The notes: generated by a model from the letters alone, not told the origin. DNA of 35,578 nt from Clostridiales bacterium (GCA_021200075.1 JAJQGZ010000076.1:1-35578); one strand, 5' to 3'. Shown: positions 8,361 through 17,452, numbered from the stretch's first letter. Numbers and translations: made by a program.

Positions 8361-9680
8361 ATGAATCCGTTTATTAAATTTATCAGAAAATATTGGCGAA
8401 TGTATCTTGCAAACAAACGCTCGTCAATTTCCGAAAAGAATAAAACAGACCCGGAATTTAAAAAGAAATACGAGGCAAAGCAGTTTAAAATAAAGAATAA
8501 GCTCTTTAACAAGTTTTGCGAGGAAAACGAAATAAACGAGAAAATGGTTATTTTTGAATCGTTTATGGGCAGAAGCTATTCAGACAATCCGAAAGCTCTG
8601 TACGAATATATGATAAGCAATCCCGAATTTGACGATTATACTTTCGTCTGGGCATTCAGGTCTACTCCGTCAAAAAGGTATATACCGCATCTTTCAAGAG
8701 CGACGCTGGTAAAATACAAGTCGGACAATTATTATAATTATTACAGCCAGGCAAAATATTTTGTTACAAACTCCCGTTTGCCGGATGCAATTATCCCGAG
8801 AGAGGGGCAGAAATTTATCCAAACCTGGCACGGTACTCCTCTCAAGCGTCTCGGCTATGATCTTACGGACGACACCGAGGGAGGCAACGCTCTCAACTCG
8901 CTTGATGATATGAGGCACAAGTACAAAGTTGACTCGCAGAGATACTCATATCTGCTTGCACCGAGCGCCTTTTGTACGGAAAAATTTACAAGCTGTTTTA
9001 ATCTGAAAGAAAATAATCCCGACTGCGAGATTATCGAAGAGGGCTATCCGAGAAACGATTTTCTCTCAAACTATACACAAGATGATATTACCGGAATAAA
9101 ATGGTTTTTGGGTCTTGACGAAAGCACTAAAGGCAAAAAAATAATTCTCTACGCTCCGACCTGGCGTGATAACCAGCACGAAACCGGCGTGGGATATGTT
9201 TACGACAATCCGGTTGATTTTGACTATTTGCAAAAGAAGCTTTCCGATGATTATATAATCCTGTTCAGAGCGCATTACTTTGTTGCAAACGCTTTTGATT
9301 TTGATAAATACAAAGGATTTATTTACGATGTGTCAAAATACGAGGACATCAATCATCTGTATGTTATTTCCGATTTCCTCGTAACCGATTATTCAAGCGT
9401 ATTCTTCGACTATTCCATAATGAAAAAGCCTATCATATTCTATATGTACGACTTAAAGGAATACCAAGAGGAGATAAGAGGCTTTTACTTCGGTCTTGAG
9501 GAATTGCCCGGCCCGATTGTTCAGACGGAAAAGGAATTTGTAAAAGCATTGAAGGAAGCCGACAGCAGCTTTGTATATGGTGAGAAATACAAGGCGTTCA
9601 ATGAGAAGTTCACTTCCCTTGAAGACGGCAACGCCTGCAAGCGTATCTGCGACAGAATTTTTAAAGAAGAACAAAATTAA
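8361..9680 (+). CDS. CDP-glycerol glycerophosphotransferase family protein (TagF/TarL-like)
   Basis: A 439-aa member of the Glyphos_transf family, which transfers glycerol- or ribitol-phosphate from a CDP donor to a teichoic-acid-type chain on the cytoplasmic face of the membrane. After a basic N terminus it shows ESFMGRSYSDNPKALYEYM, QTWHGTPLKRLGYD, EEGYPRNDF, LYAPTWRD, FRAHYF and VTDYSSVFFDYSIMKKPIIF. These include the conserved His and Asp/Ser motifs of the catalytic core. No transmembrane helix or extra domain is evident. The start has GAGG eight bases upstream. The gene is monocistronic, closed by a strong terminator. It matches the C-terminal third of its divergent neighbour motif for motif, consistent with an old duplication. 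It could polymerise or prime; sequence alone does not decide. Confidence 0.9.
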   Translation: MNPFIKFIRKYWRMYLANKRSSISEKNKTDPEFKKKYEAKQFKIKNKLFNKFCEENEINEKMVIFESFMGRSYSDNPKALYEYMISNPEFDDYTFVWAFRSTPSKRYIPHLSRATLVKYKSDNYYNYYSQAKYFVTNSRLPDAIIPREGQKFIQTWHGTPLKRLGYDLTDDTEGGNALNSLDDMRHKYKVDSQRYSYLLAPSAFCTEKFTSCFNLKENNPDCEIIEEGYPRNDFLSNYTQDDITGIKWFLGLDESTKGKKIILYAPTWRDNQHETGVGYVYDNPVDFDYLQKKLSDDYIILFRAHYFVANAFDFDKYKGFIYDVSKYEDINHLYVISDFLVTDYSSVFFDYSIMKKPIIFYMYDLKEYQEEIRGFYFGLEELPGPIVQTEKEFVKALKEADSSFVYGEKYKAFNEKFTSLEDGNACKRICDRIFKEEQN

Positions 9681-9698
9681 TAATAGATTAAATTACAA

Positions 9699-9740
9699 AA
9701 AAGCTCGGTACCGCTTGTCGCATTGTACCGAGCTTTTATT
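9699..9740. terminator. Bidirectional intrinsic terminator
   Basis: A perfect 13-bp stem, AAAAGCTCGGTAC (9699-9711) with GTACCGAGCTTTT (9725-9737), and a 13-base loop. T-rich ends exist on both strands. It lies between the convergent glycerophosphotransferase and radC genes and can serve both. Confidence 0.85.
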
Positions 9741-9767
9741 ATGCCTGTATATTATTTATTATTTTGC

Positions 9768-10456
9768 CTAATCCGGCATAAATTCCTTGGAATCCCTTTT
9801 CATTGACCAGCAGTCATTTCCGCTGACAATTATATGATCGACAAAATTAATATCAAGCCGTCTGAGAGTTGCCCTGAATTCAACCGTAAACGCAATATCG
9901 TTTGCCGACGGAGTGGGGTCGCCGGACGGATGATTATGCGCCATTATAACACCTGCCGCATTGTTGCGAACTATATATTCAATCAACTGCCTCGGTTCGG
10001 CGGTTATACCCCTAACGCTGCCTTGATTGATTATATGCTTGTTAAGGACAGCGCCGTTATTTGCAAGAGTGACCAAAATCAGCGTTTCCTGCTTTTCCTC
10101 GCTGAGAGCATTGACACAGTAATTCATTGCGTCGCAAATTGTGTTCAGCTTAACAATATTCCTGTTGCGGTTAGAGGAAACCCTTTTGTTCATATCCCTT
10201 ACAGGTGAGAGGGCAACCGCCGTAATTTCGCCGACTCCTTTTACCTGCATAAGGTCATCAGGCTTGGCTTTAAGCACATTTTCAAGCGAACCGAAAGTAT
10301 TAATAAGGTCATAGGCGATTGGCTTAACATCCTTTTGAGGTATAACGGTTGACAAAAAAGCTCAAGCAAATTATGATCGGGCGCATTTTCCATACTGCCG
10401 GATAAATATGCTTCTCTTATCCTCTTTCTGTGACCGTTTCTGCCGATTTCGTCCAT
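9768..10456 (-). pseudogene. radC: RadC/JAB-domain DNA repair-type protein, one frameshift
   Basis: RadC family of about 228 codons. The N terminus (ATG at 10456, AAAGGA site) encodes GRNGHRKRIREAYLSG and reads to NLLELF. A one-base shift in the T run (A6 on the plus strand, 10354-10359) is then needed to continue LSTVIPQKDVKPIAYDLI, the helix-hairpin-helix VKGVGEITAVAL and the JAMM metalloprotease-like motif HNHPSGDPTPSAND. A T7 run would restore a single frame. Homopolymer slippage, a sequencing error or low-level frameshifting are all possible. The C-terminal part alone could start at a TTG (10355), but it would lack part of the N-terminal domain. The family is linked by name to repair, but its biochemical role is not settled. 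Confidence 0.8.
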
Positions 10457-10551
10457 AGTTTTTTCCTTTCAAACGGAAATAAAATTTAAATAAATCCGCC
10501 GAGCGTCTTGAATTTAACAGCCGAGACTCCCTGAAAATAAGCCTTATCAGC

Positions 10552-11106
10552 TCAGTCTTTAAAAAACAACGGAAGCCTTTCCAAATAAATTATATCGTCC
10601 CTGTCTGCGGCGTCTCCCTCCGTAAGAACCGCACAGGAAGCAACAATATCTGCGCCGTAGCTCTTCGCTATGCCCTGCACCGCTTTTAGGCTTTCCCCGC
10701 TGGAAATAACATCGTCGAGGATAAGCACCCTCTTGCCGGTGAGCAAATCGCCGTCCTCGTGACCGAGATAAAGCGACTGCTCCTTTTGCGTTGTAATACT
10801 GCGTTCGGTATAAACCACTGGTCTGTCCATATAGACCTTGACGCCCTTGCGTGCAACTATGTATTTCTTTTTACTGCGTTTGCTCATTTCGTACGCAAGT
10901 GGAATTGACTTAGCCTCCGGCGTAACAATATAATCAAATTCAGGCACCTTTTCAAGCAGAGCCGAAGCGCAGGCTTCTGTCAGCTCAACATCGCCGAAAA
11001 GAATGAACGCCGCAATATCGAGCGAATCCGAAACTGGAAATTTTTTAAGCTTCCTTTCAAGACCTGCAACCTTTAAGGTATAATATTCTTCACTTTTTTC
11101 ACTCAT
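10552..11106 (-). CDS. Phosphoribosyltransferase (purine PRTase-like)
   Basis: A 184-aa type I phosphoribosyltransferase, which joins a base to PRPP. The PRPP-binding loop is VLILDDVISSGES (around residue 130). The upstream region VTPEAKSIPLAYEMSKR resembles adenine or xanthine phosphoribosyltransferases. It could therefore be a purine salvage enzyme or a PRPP-sensing regulator of the same fold; the base specificity is not visible. It overlaps the HIT gene by 4 bases (ATGA), so the two are coupled. It is preceded by GGAG and ends with TGA, which shows that TGA is a normal stop in this genome. It lies in the alaS-HIT-PRT run of minus-strand genes. Confidence 0.85.
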   Translation of the reverse strand: MSEKSEEYYTLKVAGLERKLKKFPVSDSLDIAAFILFGDVELTEACASALLEKVPEFDYIVTPEAKSIPLAYEMSKRSKKKYIVARKGVKVYMDRPVVYTERSITTQKEQSLYLGHEDGDLLTGKRVLILDDVISSGESLKAVQGIAKSYGADIVASCAVLTEGDAADRDDIIYLERLPLFFKD

Positions 11107-11435
11107 AAAATTCTTTCTCCGAGCTTCTTACCACCGACAAGGTGAAAATGCAAATGCATTACACTCTGCCCTGCGTCCTCGCCGCAGTTGTTTATTATCC
11201 TGTAGGAATCAATACCGCAAAGCTTTGCTATCTCCGGTATTTTTTCAAATATACAAGCGACATATTTACTGTTATCCACGGTTACGGAATTTGCACAGTC
11301 AATATGTTCCTTGGGAACAATAACGATGTGAACCGGCGCAACGGGATTTATATCCTTAAAGGCATAAATCATATCGTCCTCGTAAACCTTTTGAGACGGC
11401 ACCGAGCCGTCAATTATGTTGCAAAACAAACACAT
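11103..11435 (-). CDS. HIT-family nucleotide hydrolase (HinT-like)
   Basis: A 110-aa histidine-triad protein, the usual size for HinT purine nucleoside phosphoramidases that hydrolyse AMP-linked amines. It has CLFCNIIDGSVPS at the N terminus, then AFKDINPVAPVHIVIVPKEHI, NNCGEDAGQSVMHLHFHLVGG and the catalytic triad HLHFHL. The ribosome site is AAAGGA. It lies 45 bases downstream of alaS. HinT enzymes can act on aminoacyl-adenylates, so the pairing with alaS may be functional, but this is inference. Confidence 0.93.
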   Translation of the reverse strand: MCLFCNIIDGSVPSQKVYEDDMIYAFKDINPVAPVHIVIVPKEHIDCANSVTVDNSKYVACIFEKIPEIAKLCGIDSYRIINNCGEDAGQSVMHLHFHLVGGKKLGERIL

Positions 11436-11480
11436 ATTCCGCCATTCCTTTCACTTTGTGAAATATATTTATCAAACCGA

Positions 11481-14114
11481 TTATTCGGCAAGCATAGCCT
11501 TAACGGTATCCTCAACCGCCGAAAGAGCAAAATCAAGCTTTGACAAATCCTTCGCTCCCGCCATTGCGGAATCGGGACGACCGCCGCCGCCTCCGCCTGC
11601 AAGCTTGGCAATTTCACGCACAAGATCCCCTGCTTTTACTCCCTGTGCAATCGCCTGCTTGCCGCATACTGCAACAAGGTTTGCCTTTTCGCCGTCGACT
11701 CCGGCGATTAAAGCGATAATATCGTCGCCCTTTGATTTAAGGTCGTCGCCCATTGAGCGAAGCGCATCGGGCGTGGTACCGTCGATTTTTGCCGTAAAGA
11801 GACGAATATTGCCGATATTTACCGCATCGGAAAGTAAATCTGCGCTCTTCATTTTTGTAAGCTGATTATTAAGGTTTTGTATGGTTTTATCCTTTTCCCT
11901 GTTTTCTGCAATAAGAGCGGAAACTCTGGAGCCGACCTCGTTTTCCGAAGACTTAACGGCTGAAGCGATAAGCTTAACCACAGACTCGTTTCGGTTGAGA
12001 TAATTCAAAAGATTTGTGCCGGTATATGCGGTTATCCTGCGTACTCCCGCCGCAACGGATGATTCCGAAATAATCTTAAACAGACCGATTTGACCGCTGT
12101 TTGAAATATGAGTTCCGCCGCAAAATTCCGTTGAGAAGTCTCCGGCTCTTACAACTCTTACAACATCTCCGTACTTTTCGCCGAAGAGCATCATAGCACC
12201 TGTTTTCTTTGCCTCTTCAATCGGCATTTCTTGCATTGTAACTGAATGTGCGCCGAGGATAAACTCATTAACCTTTTTCTCTGTTTTTGCGATTTCCTCA
12301 TCCGTCATCGGGCTGAAATGTGTAAAGTCAAAACGCACTTCCTTCTCATCAACAAGCTGACCTGCCTGTTCAACATGGGTGCCGAGAACTTCACGAAGTG
12401 CCGCCTGAAGAAGATGAGCCGCCGTATGGTTTCTCATAATCGAAAGGCGTCTTTCTTTATTAATGGTTGCAAAAACGCTGTCGCCGACGGATATAACTCC
12501 TTGTGACATTTCGCCCGAATGGAGATATACCGAATCCGCATTTTTTGTTGTGTCGGAAACCGTGAACACATTTGAGCCGCCGCATTTGATAACTCCGCTG
12601 TCGCCTACCTGACCGCCCGACAAAGCGTAAAACGGGGTTTTATCAAGCACGAGAGTACCCTTTTCCCCTGAGCCGAGCATATCGGCAAGCTCTCCGTCGG
12701 AATTTATAATCGCCTTTACAGCCGCTTCACATTCAAAATCCGTGTAGCCGACAAAATCCGTTTTGTCCGTATCAATCTTAACGCTTTCGCCTTTCCAAGC
12801 GTCCTCACCGGCATCCTTCCTTGCCGCTCTGGCGGTAGCCTTTTGCTCGGCAAGAAGTTCATTGAACTTATCCTCGTCAACGGTTATTCCCTTTTCCTCA
12901 AGAATATCCTTTGTCAAATCGAGCGGGAAGCCGTAGGTATCGTTGAGCTTGAATGCGTCCTCACCGGAGAATACATTGCCTTTCATATCGGCAACATATT
13001 TGTCAAGAAGTTCAAGACCGGCGTCAATTGTTTTGCCGAACGAATCCTCTTCCGAACGGATAACCTTTGTTATCAGCTCTTCTCTTTCCGCAAGCTCGGG
13101 ATAAGCGCTTAAATTTTCCTTAATAACGGTGTGGCAAACCTTGTACAAAAACAGCTCGTTCACACCGAGCAATCTGCCGTGACGGCACGCACGCCTGATA
13201 AGACGGCGAAGCACATATCCCCTGCCGTTATTCGACGGTATAACTCCGTCGCCTATCATAAAGGTTGCGGAGCGAACATGGTCGGTTATTACACGAAGCG
13301 AAACATCGTTTTTATCGTTATCGTGATATTTGACGTCGGCAATTTCGCAAATACGCTTCATAATATTCTGAATGGTGTCGACCTCAAAAATATTATCCAC
13401 GCCCTGCATAATGCACGCGAGCCTTTCAAGTCCCATACCCGTATCAATATTCGGGTGAGCAAGCGGCGTGTAATTATCATTGCCGTCATTGTCAAACTGA
13501 GTGAACACATTGTTCCAAAATTCCATATATCTGTCACAATCACAGCCGGGTGCGCAATCGGGCTTGCCGCAGTCGTATTTTTCCCCACGGTCAAAATAAA
13601 TCTCCGAACAGGGGCCGCACGGGCCTGAGCCGTGTTCCCAGAAATTATCCTCCTTGCCGAGCCTTACAATATGGCTCGGGTCAACGCCGTTTTGCTTTGT
13701 CCAAATTTCATAAGCTTCGTCATCATTTTCATATATGGTGACATAGAGCTTATCAACCGGCATTTGAAGCACCTCGGTGCAAAATTCCCACGCCCAAGCG
13801 GTAGCCTCTTTCTTGAAGTAATCGCCGAAAGAGAAATTGCCGAGCATTTCAAAAAAAGTGCCGTGGCGGTCGGTTTTGCCGACGCATTCAATATCCGGCG
13901 TACGGATACATTTTTGGCAGGTGGTAACACGGGAACGGGGAGGAGTAACCTCGCCCGTAAAATACTTTTTCATCGGCGCCATACCGGAATTTATCAGCAA
14001 AAGGCTCTTGTCTCCCTTTGAAACAAGCGAAAAGCTGTCAAGCCTTAAATGCCCCTTGCTTTCAAAAAAAGAAAGATATTTTTCTCTCAAATCATTTAAT
14101 GATGTCCATTCCAT
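11481..14114 (-). CDS. alaS: Alanyl-tRNA synthetase
   Basis: AlaRS charges tRNA-Ala and edits mischarged Ser and Gly. The 877-aa protein is full length and intact. It contains the class II aminoacylation core (INSGMAPMKKYFTGE, TCQKCIRTPDIE, FFEMLGNFSFGDYFK, MGLERLACIMQG), the tRNA-recognition domain, the editing-domain zinc ligands HTAAHLLQAAL and FCGGTHISNSG, a coiled-coil linker and the C-terminal glycine-rich GGGGGGRPDSAMAG. The start has a GAGGT site. A strong hairpin, the ydbC terminator, lies only about 35 bases upstream of the start. alaS must therefore have a promoter close to that hairpin or depend on readthrough, and no obvious promoter was found. Confidence 0.97.
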   Translation of the reverse strand: MEWTSLNDLREKYLSFFESKGHLRLDSFSLVSKGDKSLLLINSGMAPMKKYFTGEVTPPRSRVTTCQKCIRTPDIECVGKTDRHGTFFEMLGNFSFGDYFKKEATAWAWEFCTEVLQMPVDKLYVTIYENDDEAYEIWTKQNGVDPSHIVRLGKEDNFWEHGSGPCGPCSEIYFDRGEKYDCGKPDCAPGCDCDRYMEFWNNVFTQFDNDGNDNYTPLAHPNIDTGMGLERLACIMQGVDNIFEVDTIQNIMKRICEIADVKYHDNDKNDVSLRVITDHVRSATFMIGDGVIPSNNGRGYVLRRLIRRACRHGRLLGVNELFLYKVCHTVIKENLSAYPELAEREELITKVIRSEEDSFGKTIDAGLELLDKYVADMKGNVFSGEDAFKLNDTYGFPLDLTKDILEEKGITVDEDKFNELLAEQKATARAARKDAGEDAWKGESVKIDTDKTDFVGYTDFECEAAVKAIINSDGELADMLGSGEKGTLVLDKTPFYALSGGQVGDSGVIKCGGSNVFTVSDTTKNADSVYLHSGEMSQGVISVGDSVFATINKERRLSIMRNHTAAHLLQAALREVLGTHVEQAGQLVDEKEVRFDFTHFSPMTDEEIAKTEKKVNEFILGAHSVTMQEMPIEEAKKTGAMMLFGEKYGDVVRVVRAGDFSTEFCGGTHISNSGQIGLFKIISESSVAAGVRRITAYTGTNLLNYLNRNESVVKLIASAVKSSENEVGSRVSALIAENREKDKTIQNLNNQLTKMKSADLLSDAVNIGNIRLFTAKIDGTTPDALRSMGDDLKSKGDDIIALIAGVDGEKANLVAVCGKQAIAQGVKAGDLVREIAKLAGGGGGGRPDSAMAGAKDLSKLDFALSAVEDTVKAMLAE

Positions 14115-14148
14115 TTATTCATACCTCATAAACTGCAAATACTTCTTT

Positions 14149-14181
14149 AAAATGCCGCAGGAACGATAATCCCTGCGGCAT
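14149..14181 (-). terminator. Hairpin between ydbC and alaS (terminator or attenuator)
   Basis: A perfect 10-bp stem, ATGCCGCAGG (14152-14161) with CCTGCGGCAT (14172-14181), and a 10-base loop. On the minus strand it is followed by only four T (CATTTTAAAG). It directly follows the ydbC-like gene and directly precedes alaS, so it may be a leaky terminator. Confidence 0.7.
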
Positions 14182-14185
14182 CGGT

Positions 14186-14401
14186 TTACAGCTTTTCAAC
14201 TATTTTGACAAGCTCTTTAACCTCATCGGTTGTAAATGTGAGACCCTTGCTCATCTTGGAGTGGTCGGGTGACCAATCCCTGACATCTATCTTTGCCTCA
14301 CGACCGTTCCAGGAAATCATATTAACCTCTCTGGTCCAGCCCCTTGCAGTCTCCGATATTACGCCGAGATGCTCTGTAATTTCGTACCTAATTTCAGGCA
14401 T
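14186..14401 (-). CDS. YdbC/PC4-like small single-stranded-DNA-binding protein
   Basis: A 71-aa protein matching the YdbC/PC4-fold family, which binds single-stranded DNA and is thought to help transcription or replication. Recognisable parts are IRYEITEHLGVIS, GWTREVNMISWNGREAKID, VRDWSPDHSKMSKGLTFT and a C-terminal helix EVKELVKIVEKL. It has a strong GGAGGA ribosome site. It lies between ackA and alaS on the same strand and ends at a hairpin. Family assignment is good; the specific target is unknown. Confidence 0.85.
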   Translation of the reverse strand: MPEIRYEITEHLGVISETARGWTREVNMISWNGREAKIDVRDWSPDHSKMSKGLTFTTDEVKELVKIVEKL

Positions 14402-14439
14402 TTTTCGCTCCTCCTTATCTTAAATTTATTTCTTTTGCG

Positions 14440-15669
14440 TTACGCTTTATTTTTTAACGATTTAACAATATCCTGCGTATCCCTTGCAATGGTAAGTTCC
14501 TCATCCGTTGCGAGAATAAATACTCTCACCTTGCTTGACGGGTCTGTAAGCTCCGCCTCAGCTCCCTTTACGGTAGCCTTGTTAAGCTCCTCGTCAATCT
14601 TAACGCCCATATAGCCGAAATACGAGCATACTCTTGAACGAAGCCAGAAGCCGTTTTCGCCGATACCGCCGGTGAACACGATTGCGTCGACGCCGTTCAT
14701 CGAAGCGATATACGAACCGATGTACTTGGCGATTTCATAAGCCTGCATTTCGTGCGCAAGGCTTGCTCTCTCGTTGCCCTCGTTTTGTGCCTTGCAAATA
14801 TCCCTGTCGTCTGACGATACGCCGGAAATTGCGTTTACGCCGGATTCCTTATTAAGAACCTTATCCATTTGGTCGGGTGTAAGATTAAGCTTCTTTTCGA
14901 TAAATGTAACTACAGACGGGTCGATACCGCCGGAGCGTGTACCCATCATAAATCCGTCAAGCGGAGTGAAGCCCATCGATGTGTCGATAACCTTACCGTA
15001 CTCAACGGCGGCTATTGACGAACCGTTGCCGAGATGGCAGGTTATGAGCTTGAGTTCGGATATATCCCTGCCCATTTTTTTCGCAACTCTTGCAGAAACA
15101 TATCTGTGAGAAGTGCCGTGAAAACCGTAACGGCGAACGCCGTACTTTTCATAATATTCATACGGAACGGCGTACATATAGGCTTTCGGCGGCATTGTGC
15201 TGTGGAATGCCGTATCGAAAACCGCTACCTGCGGAACATCGGGGCCGACAACCGCAAGACAAGCCTTATAGCCCTGTAAATTTGCCGGATTGTGAAGCGG
15301 TGCTAACGGTGAAAGCTCCTCGACCGTCTTTACAACCTCGTCGTCAATCAAAACGCTCTTTGTATACTTTACTCCGCCCTGAACAAAGCGGTGACCGATA
15401 GCGTCGATTTCATCAAAAGAATCAATAACCTTATGCTCTCCCTCGGAAAGGATATACTTAACCTCGTTAAAGGCATCGGTATGAGTGGGAAGTTCCTTAT
15501 CGTAAGTATACTTGCCCTGCTCGGTCTTAATGATAACATTTTCCTCTCCGCCGTTTATCTTCAGCCCTATTCTTTCTATAGCGCCTTTGCAAAGAACGGA
15601 CTCATTGTCCATATCCATAAGCTGATATTTAAGCGACGAGCTGCCGCAGTTGATTACAAGAATTTTCAA
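14440..15669 (-). CDS. ackA: Acetate kinase
   Basis: AckA interconverts acetyl phosphate plus ADP with acetate plus ATP, a main ATP-yielding step of fermentation. The 409-aa protein is full length. Family motifs are VINCGSSSLKYQLMD, THTDAF, GHRFVQGG, FDTAFHSTMPPKAYMY, CHLGNGSSIAAV, DTSMGFTPLDGFMMGTRSG and FTGGIGENG. It starts at TTG (15669-15667) behind GGAGGG, with no better ATG. A near-consensus promoter lies upstream. No phosphotransacetylase gene is adjacent. It is head to head with tmcAL, whose product consumes acetate and ATP. Confidence 0.97.
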   Translation of the reverse strand: MKILVINCGSSSLKYQLMDMDNESVLCKGAIERIGLKINGGEENVIIKTEQGKYTYDKELPTHTDAFNEVKYILSEGEHKVIDSFDEIDAIGHRFVQGGVKYTKSVLIDDEVVKTVEELSPLAPLHNPANLQGYKACLAVVGPDVPQVAVFDTAFHSTMPPKAYMYAVPYEYYEKYGVRRYGFHGTSHRYVSARVAKKMGRDISELKLITCHLGNGSSIAAVEYGKVIDTSMGFTPLDGFMMGTRSGGIDPSVVTFIEKKLNLTPDQMDKVLNKESGVNAISGVSSDDRDICKAQNEGNERASLAHEMQAYEIAKYIGSYIASMNGVDAIVFTGGIGENGFWLRSRVCSYFGYMGVKIDEELNKATVKGAEAELTDPSSKVRVFILATDEELTIARDTQDIVKSLKNKA

Positions 15670-15719
15670 AATATTCCCTCCACATATTGAATTTATAATT
15701 ATAATTTAGTATTATTATA

Positions 15720-15749
15720 ATAATAAGCGATTTTATAAGTGCTTGTCAA
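15720..15749 (-). promoter_or_regulatory. Promoter of ackA
   Basis: On the minus strand, TTGACA (15749-15744), an 18-base spacer and TATTAT (15725-15720). The region between this and the TTG start is very AT-rich with short inverted repeats. The plus-strand tmcAL promoter must overlap it, but I could not assign one clearly. Confidence 0.7.
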
Positions 15750-15788
15750 GAGCTTTTAAAGATTTAATGCGAAAAAAGCGGAGGAATT

Positions 15789-16850
15789 ATGGCAACTGCT
15801 ATCATATGTGAGTTCAATCCCTTTCACAACGGACATAAATATCTGACGGATGCTGCGCACAAAAACGGCGACGACACCGTCTGCATTATGAGCGGAAATG
15901 TTGTACAGCGTGGTGAATTTGCGGTTTACGACAAATTTACCCGTGCAAGAACGGCACTTCAAAACGGCGCCGATTTGATTATCGAGCTACCGTGCGTATA
16001 CTCGCTTATGTCCGCGCGGGGCTTTGCAAAATACTCCGTGCAGATTGCCGAAGCGACCGGTATTGTCGATTCATTGACATTCGGCTGTGAATGCGGTGAT
16101 ATTGAAACGCTCAAAAAAACCGGCGGTGAAATTAAAAATAAAAAAGACGATATTGCACTTGAAATGAAAAAAGGGCTGTCCTACGCCGCCGCACGTAGGA
16201 ACATAATAGGCGGTGATGTTCTCGATTACCCCAACAACACTCTTGCAACAGAATATATTATGAACACATCTCTGCCCTGCAATGCCGTAAAAAGAATAGG
16301 CAAAGGTCACGATTCCGACGATGCAAAATACAGCTCCTCGGCGATAAGAAGCACACTGAAAAATGACGAAATCTGCACGCTGAAAAAATGCGAAAGAGCC
16401 GTTCTTGCAAAGCTCCGTTCAATGACAAGCGAAGATTTTTTAAATATCGAAGATGTAAGCGAGGGGCTTGAAAACAGGATAACCGCCTGCGTTCGCACCG
16501 CTCAAAGCCTTGACGAGCTTTACGACGGTATCAAAACGAAAAGATATACCCACTCCAGGATAAGGCGAATAATTCTTCGCAGTTATCTTTCGATAACAAA
16601 GGAGTACAGCTTTGACGCTCCGTATATACGCATAATCGGTTTTAACGAAAATGGCAGGAAGCTGCTCAGCCGAATGAAAGAGAAAGCCACCCTGCCGATA
16701 ATAAGCAAATACAGCGACATTTCAAAGCTTGACGAAAACGGCAAAAAGCTGTTTGAGCTTGAATGTCACTGTACTGATTTATACAACCTCGGCTATGCGA
16801 ATATCCGTCCGTGCGGTACGGAACAAACAAGCCGAATAGTAATAATTTAA
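15789..16850 (+). CDS. tmcAL: tRNA-Met cytidine acetate ligase
   Basis: TmcAL (YlbM family) activates acetate with ATP and acetylates the wobble cytidine (ac4C34) of elongator tRNA-Met, for accurate AUG decoding. The 353-aa protein has the nucleotidyltransferase motif IICEFNPFHNGHKYL, MSGNVVQRGEFAVYDKFTRA and IIELPCVYSLMSARGFA, then GYANIRPC near the C terminus. It is somewhat shorter than the roughly 400-aa Bacillus enzyme. The start is set by GGAGG six bases upstream. It is convergent with rnmV, with only 32 bases between them, and divergent from ackA. Confidence 0.92.
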   Translation: MATAIICEFNPFHNGHKYLTDAAHKNGDDTVCIMSGNVVQRGEFAVYDKFTRARTALQNGADLIIELPCVYSLMSARGFAKYSVQIAEATGIVDSLTFGCECGDIETLKKTGGEIKNKKDDIALEMKKGLSYAAARRNIIGGDVLDYPNNTLATEYIMNTSLPCNAVKRIGKGHDSDDAKYSSSAIRSTLKNDEICTLKKCERAVLAKLRSMTSEDFLNIEDVSEGLENRITACVRTAQSLDELYDGIKTKRYTHSRIRRIILRSYLSITKEYSFDAPYIRIIGFNENGRKLLSRMKEKATLPIISKYSDISKLDENGKKLFELECHCTDLYNLGYANIRPCGTEQTSRIVII

Positions 16851-16882
16851 AATAGTTATCTGGTTTTTTATTTCAAAATATC

Positions 16883-17443
16883 CTACAATTCTTCCTTTGA
16901 AACTGCGGATGAATTGAGATAGCTCAAAAGAGAATTTGTTGAAAGAAGCTCCGGAAGATCAAGTGCTTTCAGGAGCTTCTTTTTATTTTCCTTTGCATTC
17001 GGAGTTCCGGCAATGCCAAGCTCAAGCAAATCGTAAGAGGTGAGAAAATCGGTATTCTCCTGCCGTGATACGGTTACCTCCGCTTCCTCAAAAAGGCGGA
17101 GCAAAACCTCCTCGCTCATACCCTCAATGCCGAGCTTGCCTTCCTTTGACGAAGCGGCTTTTCGCCTTTCTTTGCCGTAAACATCGGGGATATAAATATG
17201 CTTTATCCTGTCCTGCAGTATTCCTGCACAAATATAATTTCTTATCTGAAATCCGCCGCTGTCGGAATCCGTCAAGACTATTATGCCTCTCTCGGCGGCA
17301 AGACGGCGGATAAATTTCATTTTCTGCTTATCTTTATAAATACCGAAACCGTTTGTCTCGATAATCAGGATATCGAGGATATTGGAAAGCTTTATCTTGT
17401 CGTACCTGTCCTCAACTATTACAGCCTCATTAATTTTAAGCAT
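16883..17443 (-). CDS. rnmV: Ribonuclease M5 / Toprim maturase of 5S rRNA
   Basis: A 186-aa protein with an N-terminal Toprim domain: the glutamate in AVIVEDRYDKIKL and the acidic motif VLTDSDSGGFQIRN, followed by IYIPDVYGKERRKA and a C-terminal DUF4093-like helical part. Clostridial RNase M5 trims 5S rRNA precursors. Relative to Bacillus, the first Toprim motif reads VEDRYDK rather than VEGRDD, and GKLGIEGM replaces the usual later motif, so activity should not be assumed. The ribosome site TAGGAG overlaps the stop codon of holA (TAG), which couples the two. It is the last gene of the lacZ-comEC-holA-rnmV run. Confidence 0.82.
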   Translation of the reverse strand: MLKINEAVIVEDRYDKIKLSNILDILIIETNGFGIYKDKQKMKFIRRLAAERGIIVLTDSDSGGFQIRNYICAGILQDRIKHIYIPDVYGKERRKAASSKEGKLGIEGMSEEVLLRLFEEAEVTVSRQENTDFLTSYDLLELGIAGTPNAKENKKKLLKALDLPELLSTNSLLSYLNSSAVSKEEL

Positions 17444-17452
17444 AACAAACTC

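Noticed and set aside
14152..14181. T-box riboswitch for alaS
   Set aside because: The region is only about 30 bases with one simple hairpin; no specifier loop or T-box sequence was found.
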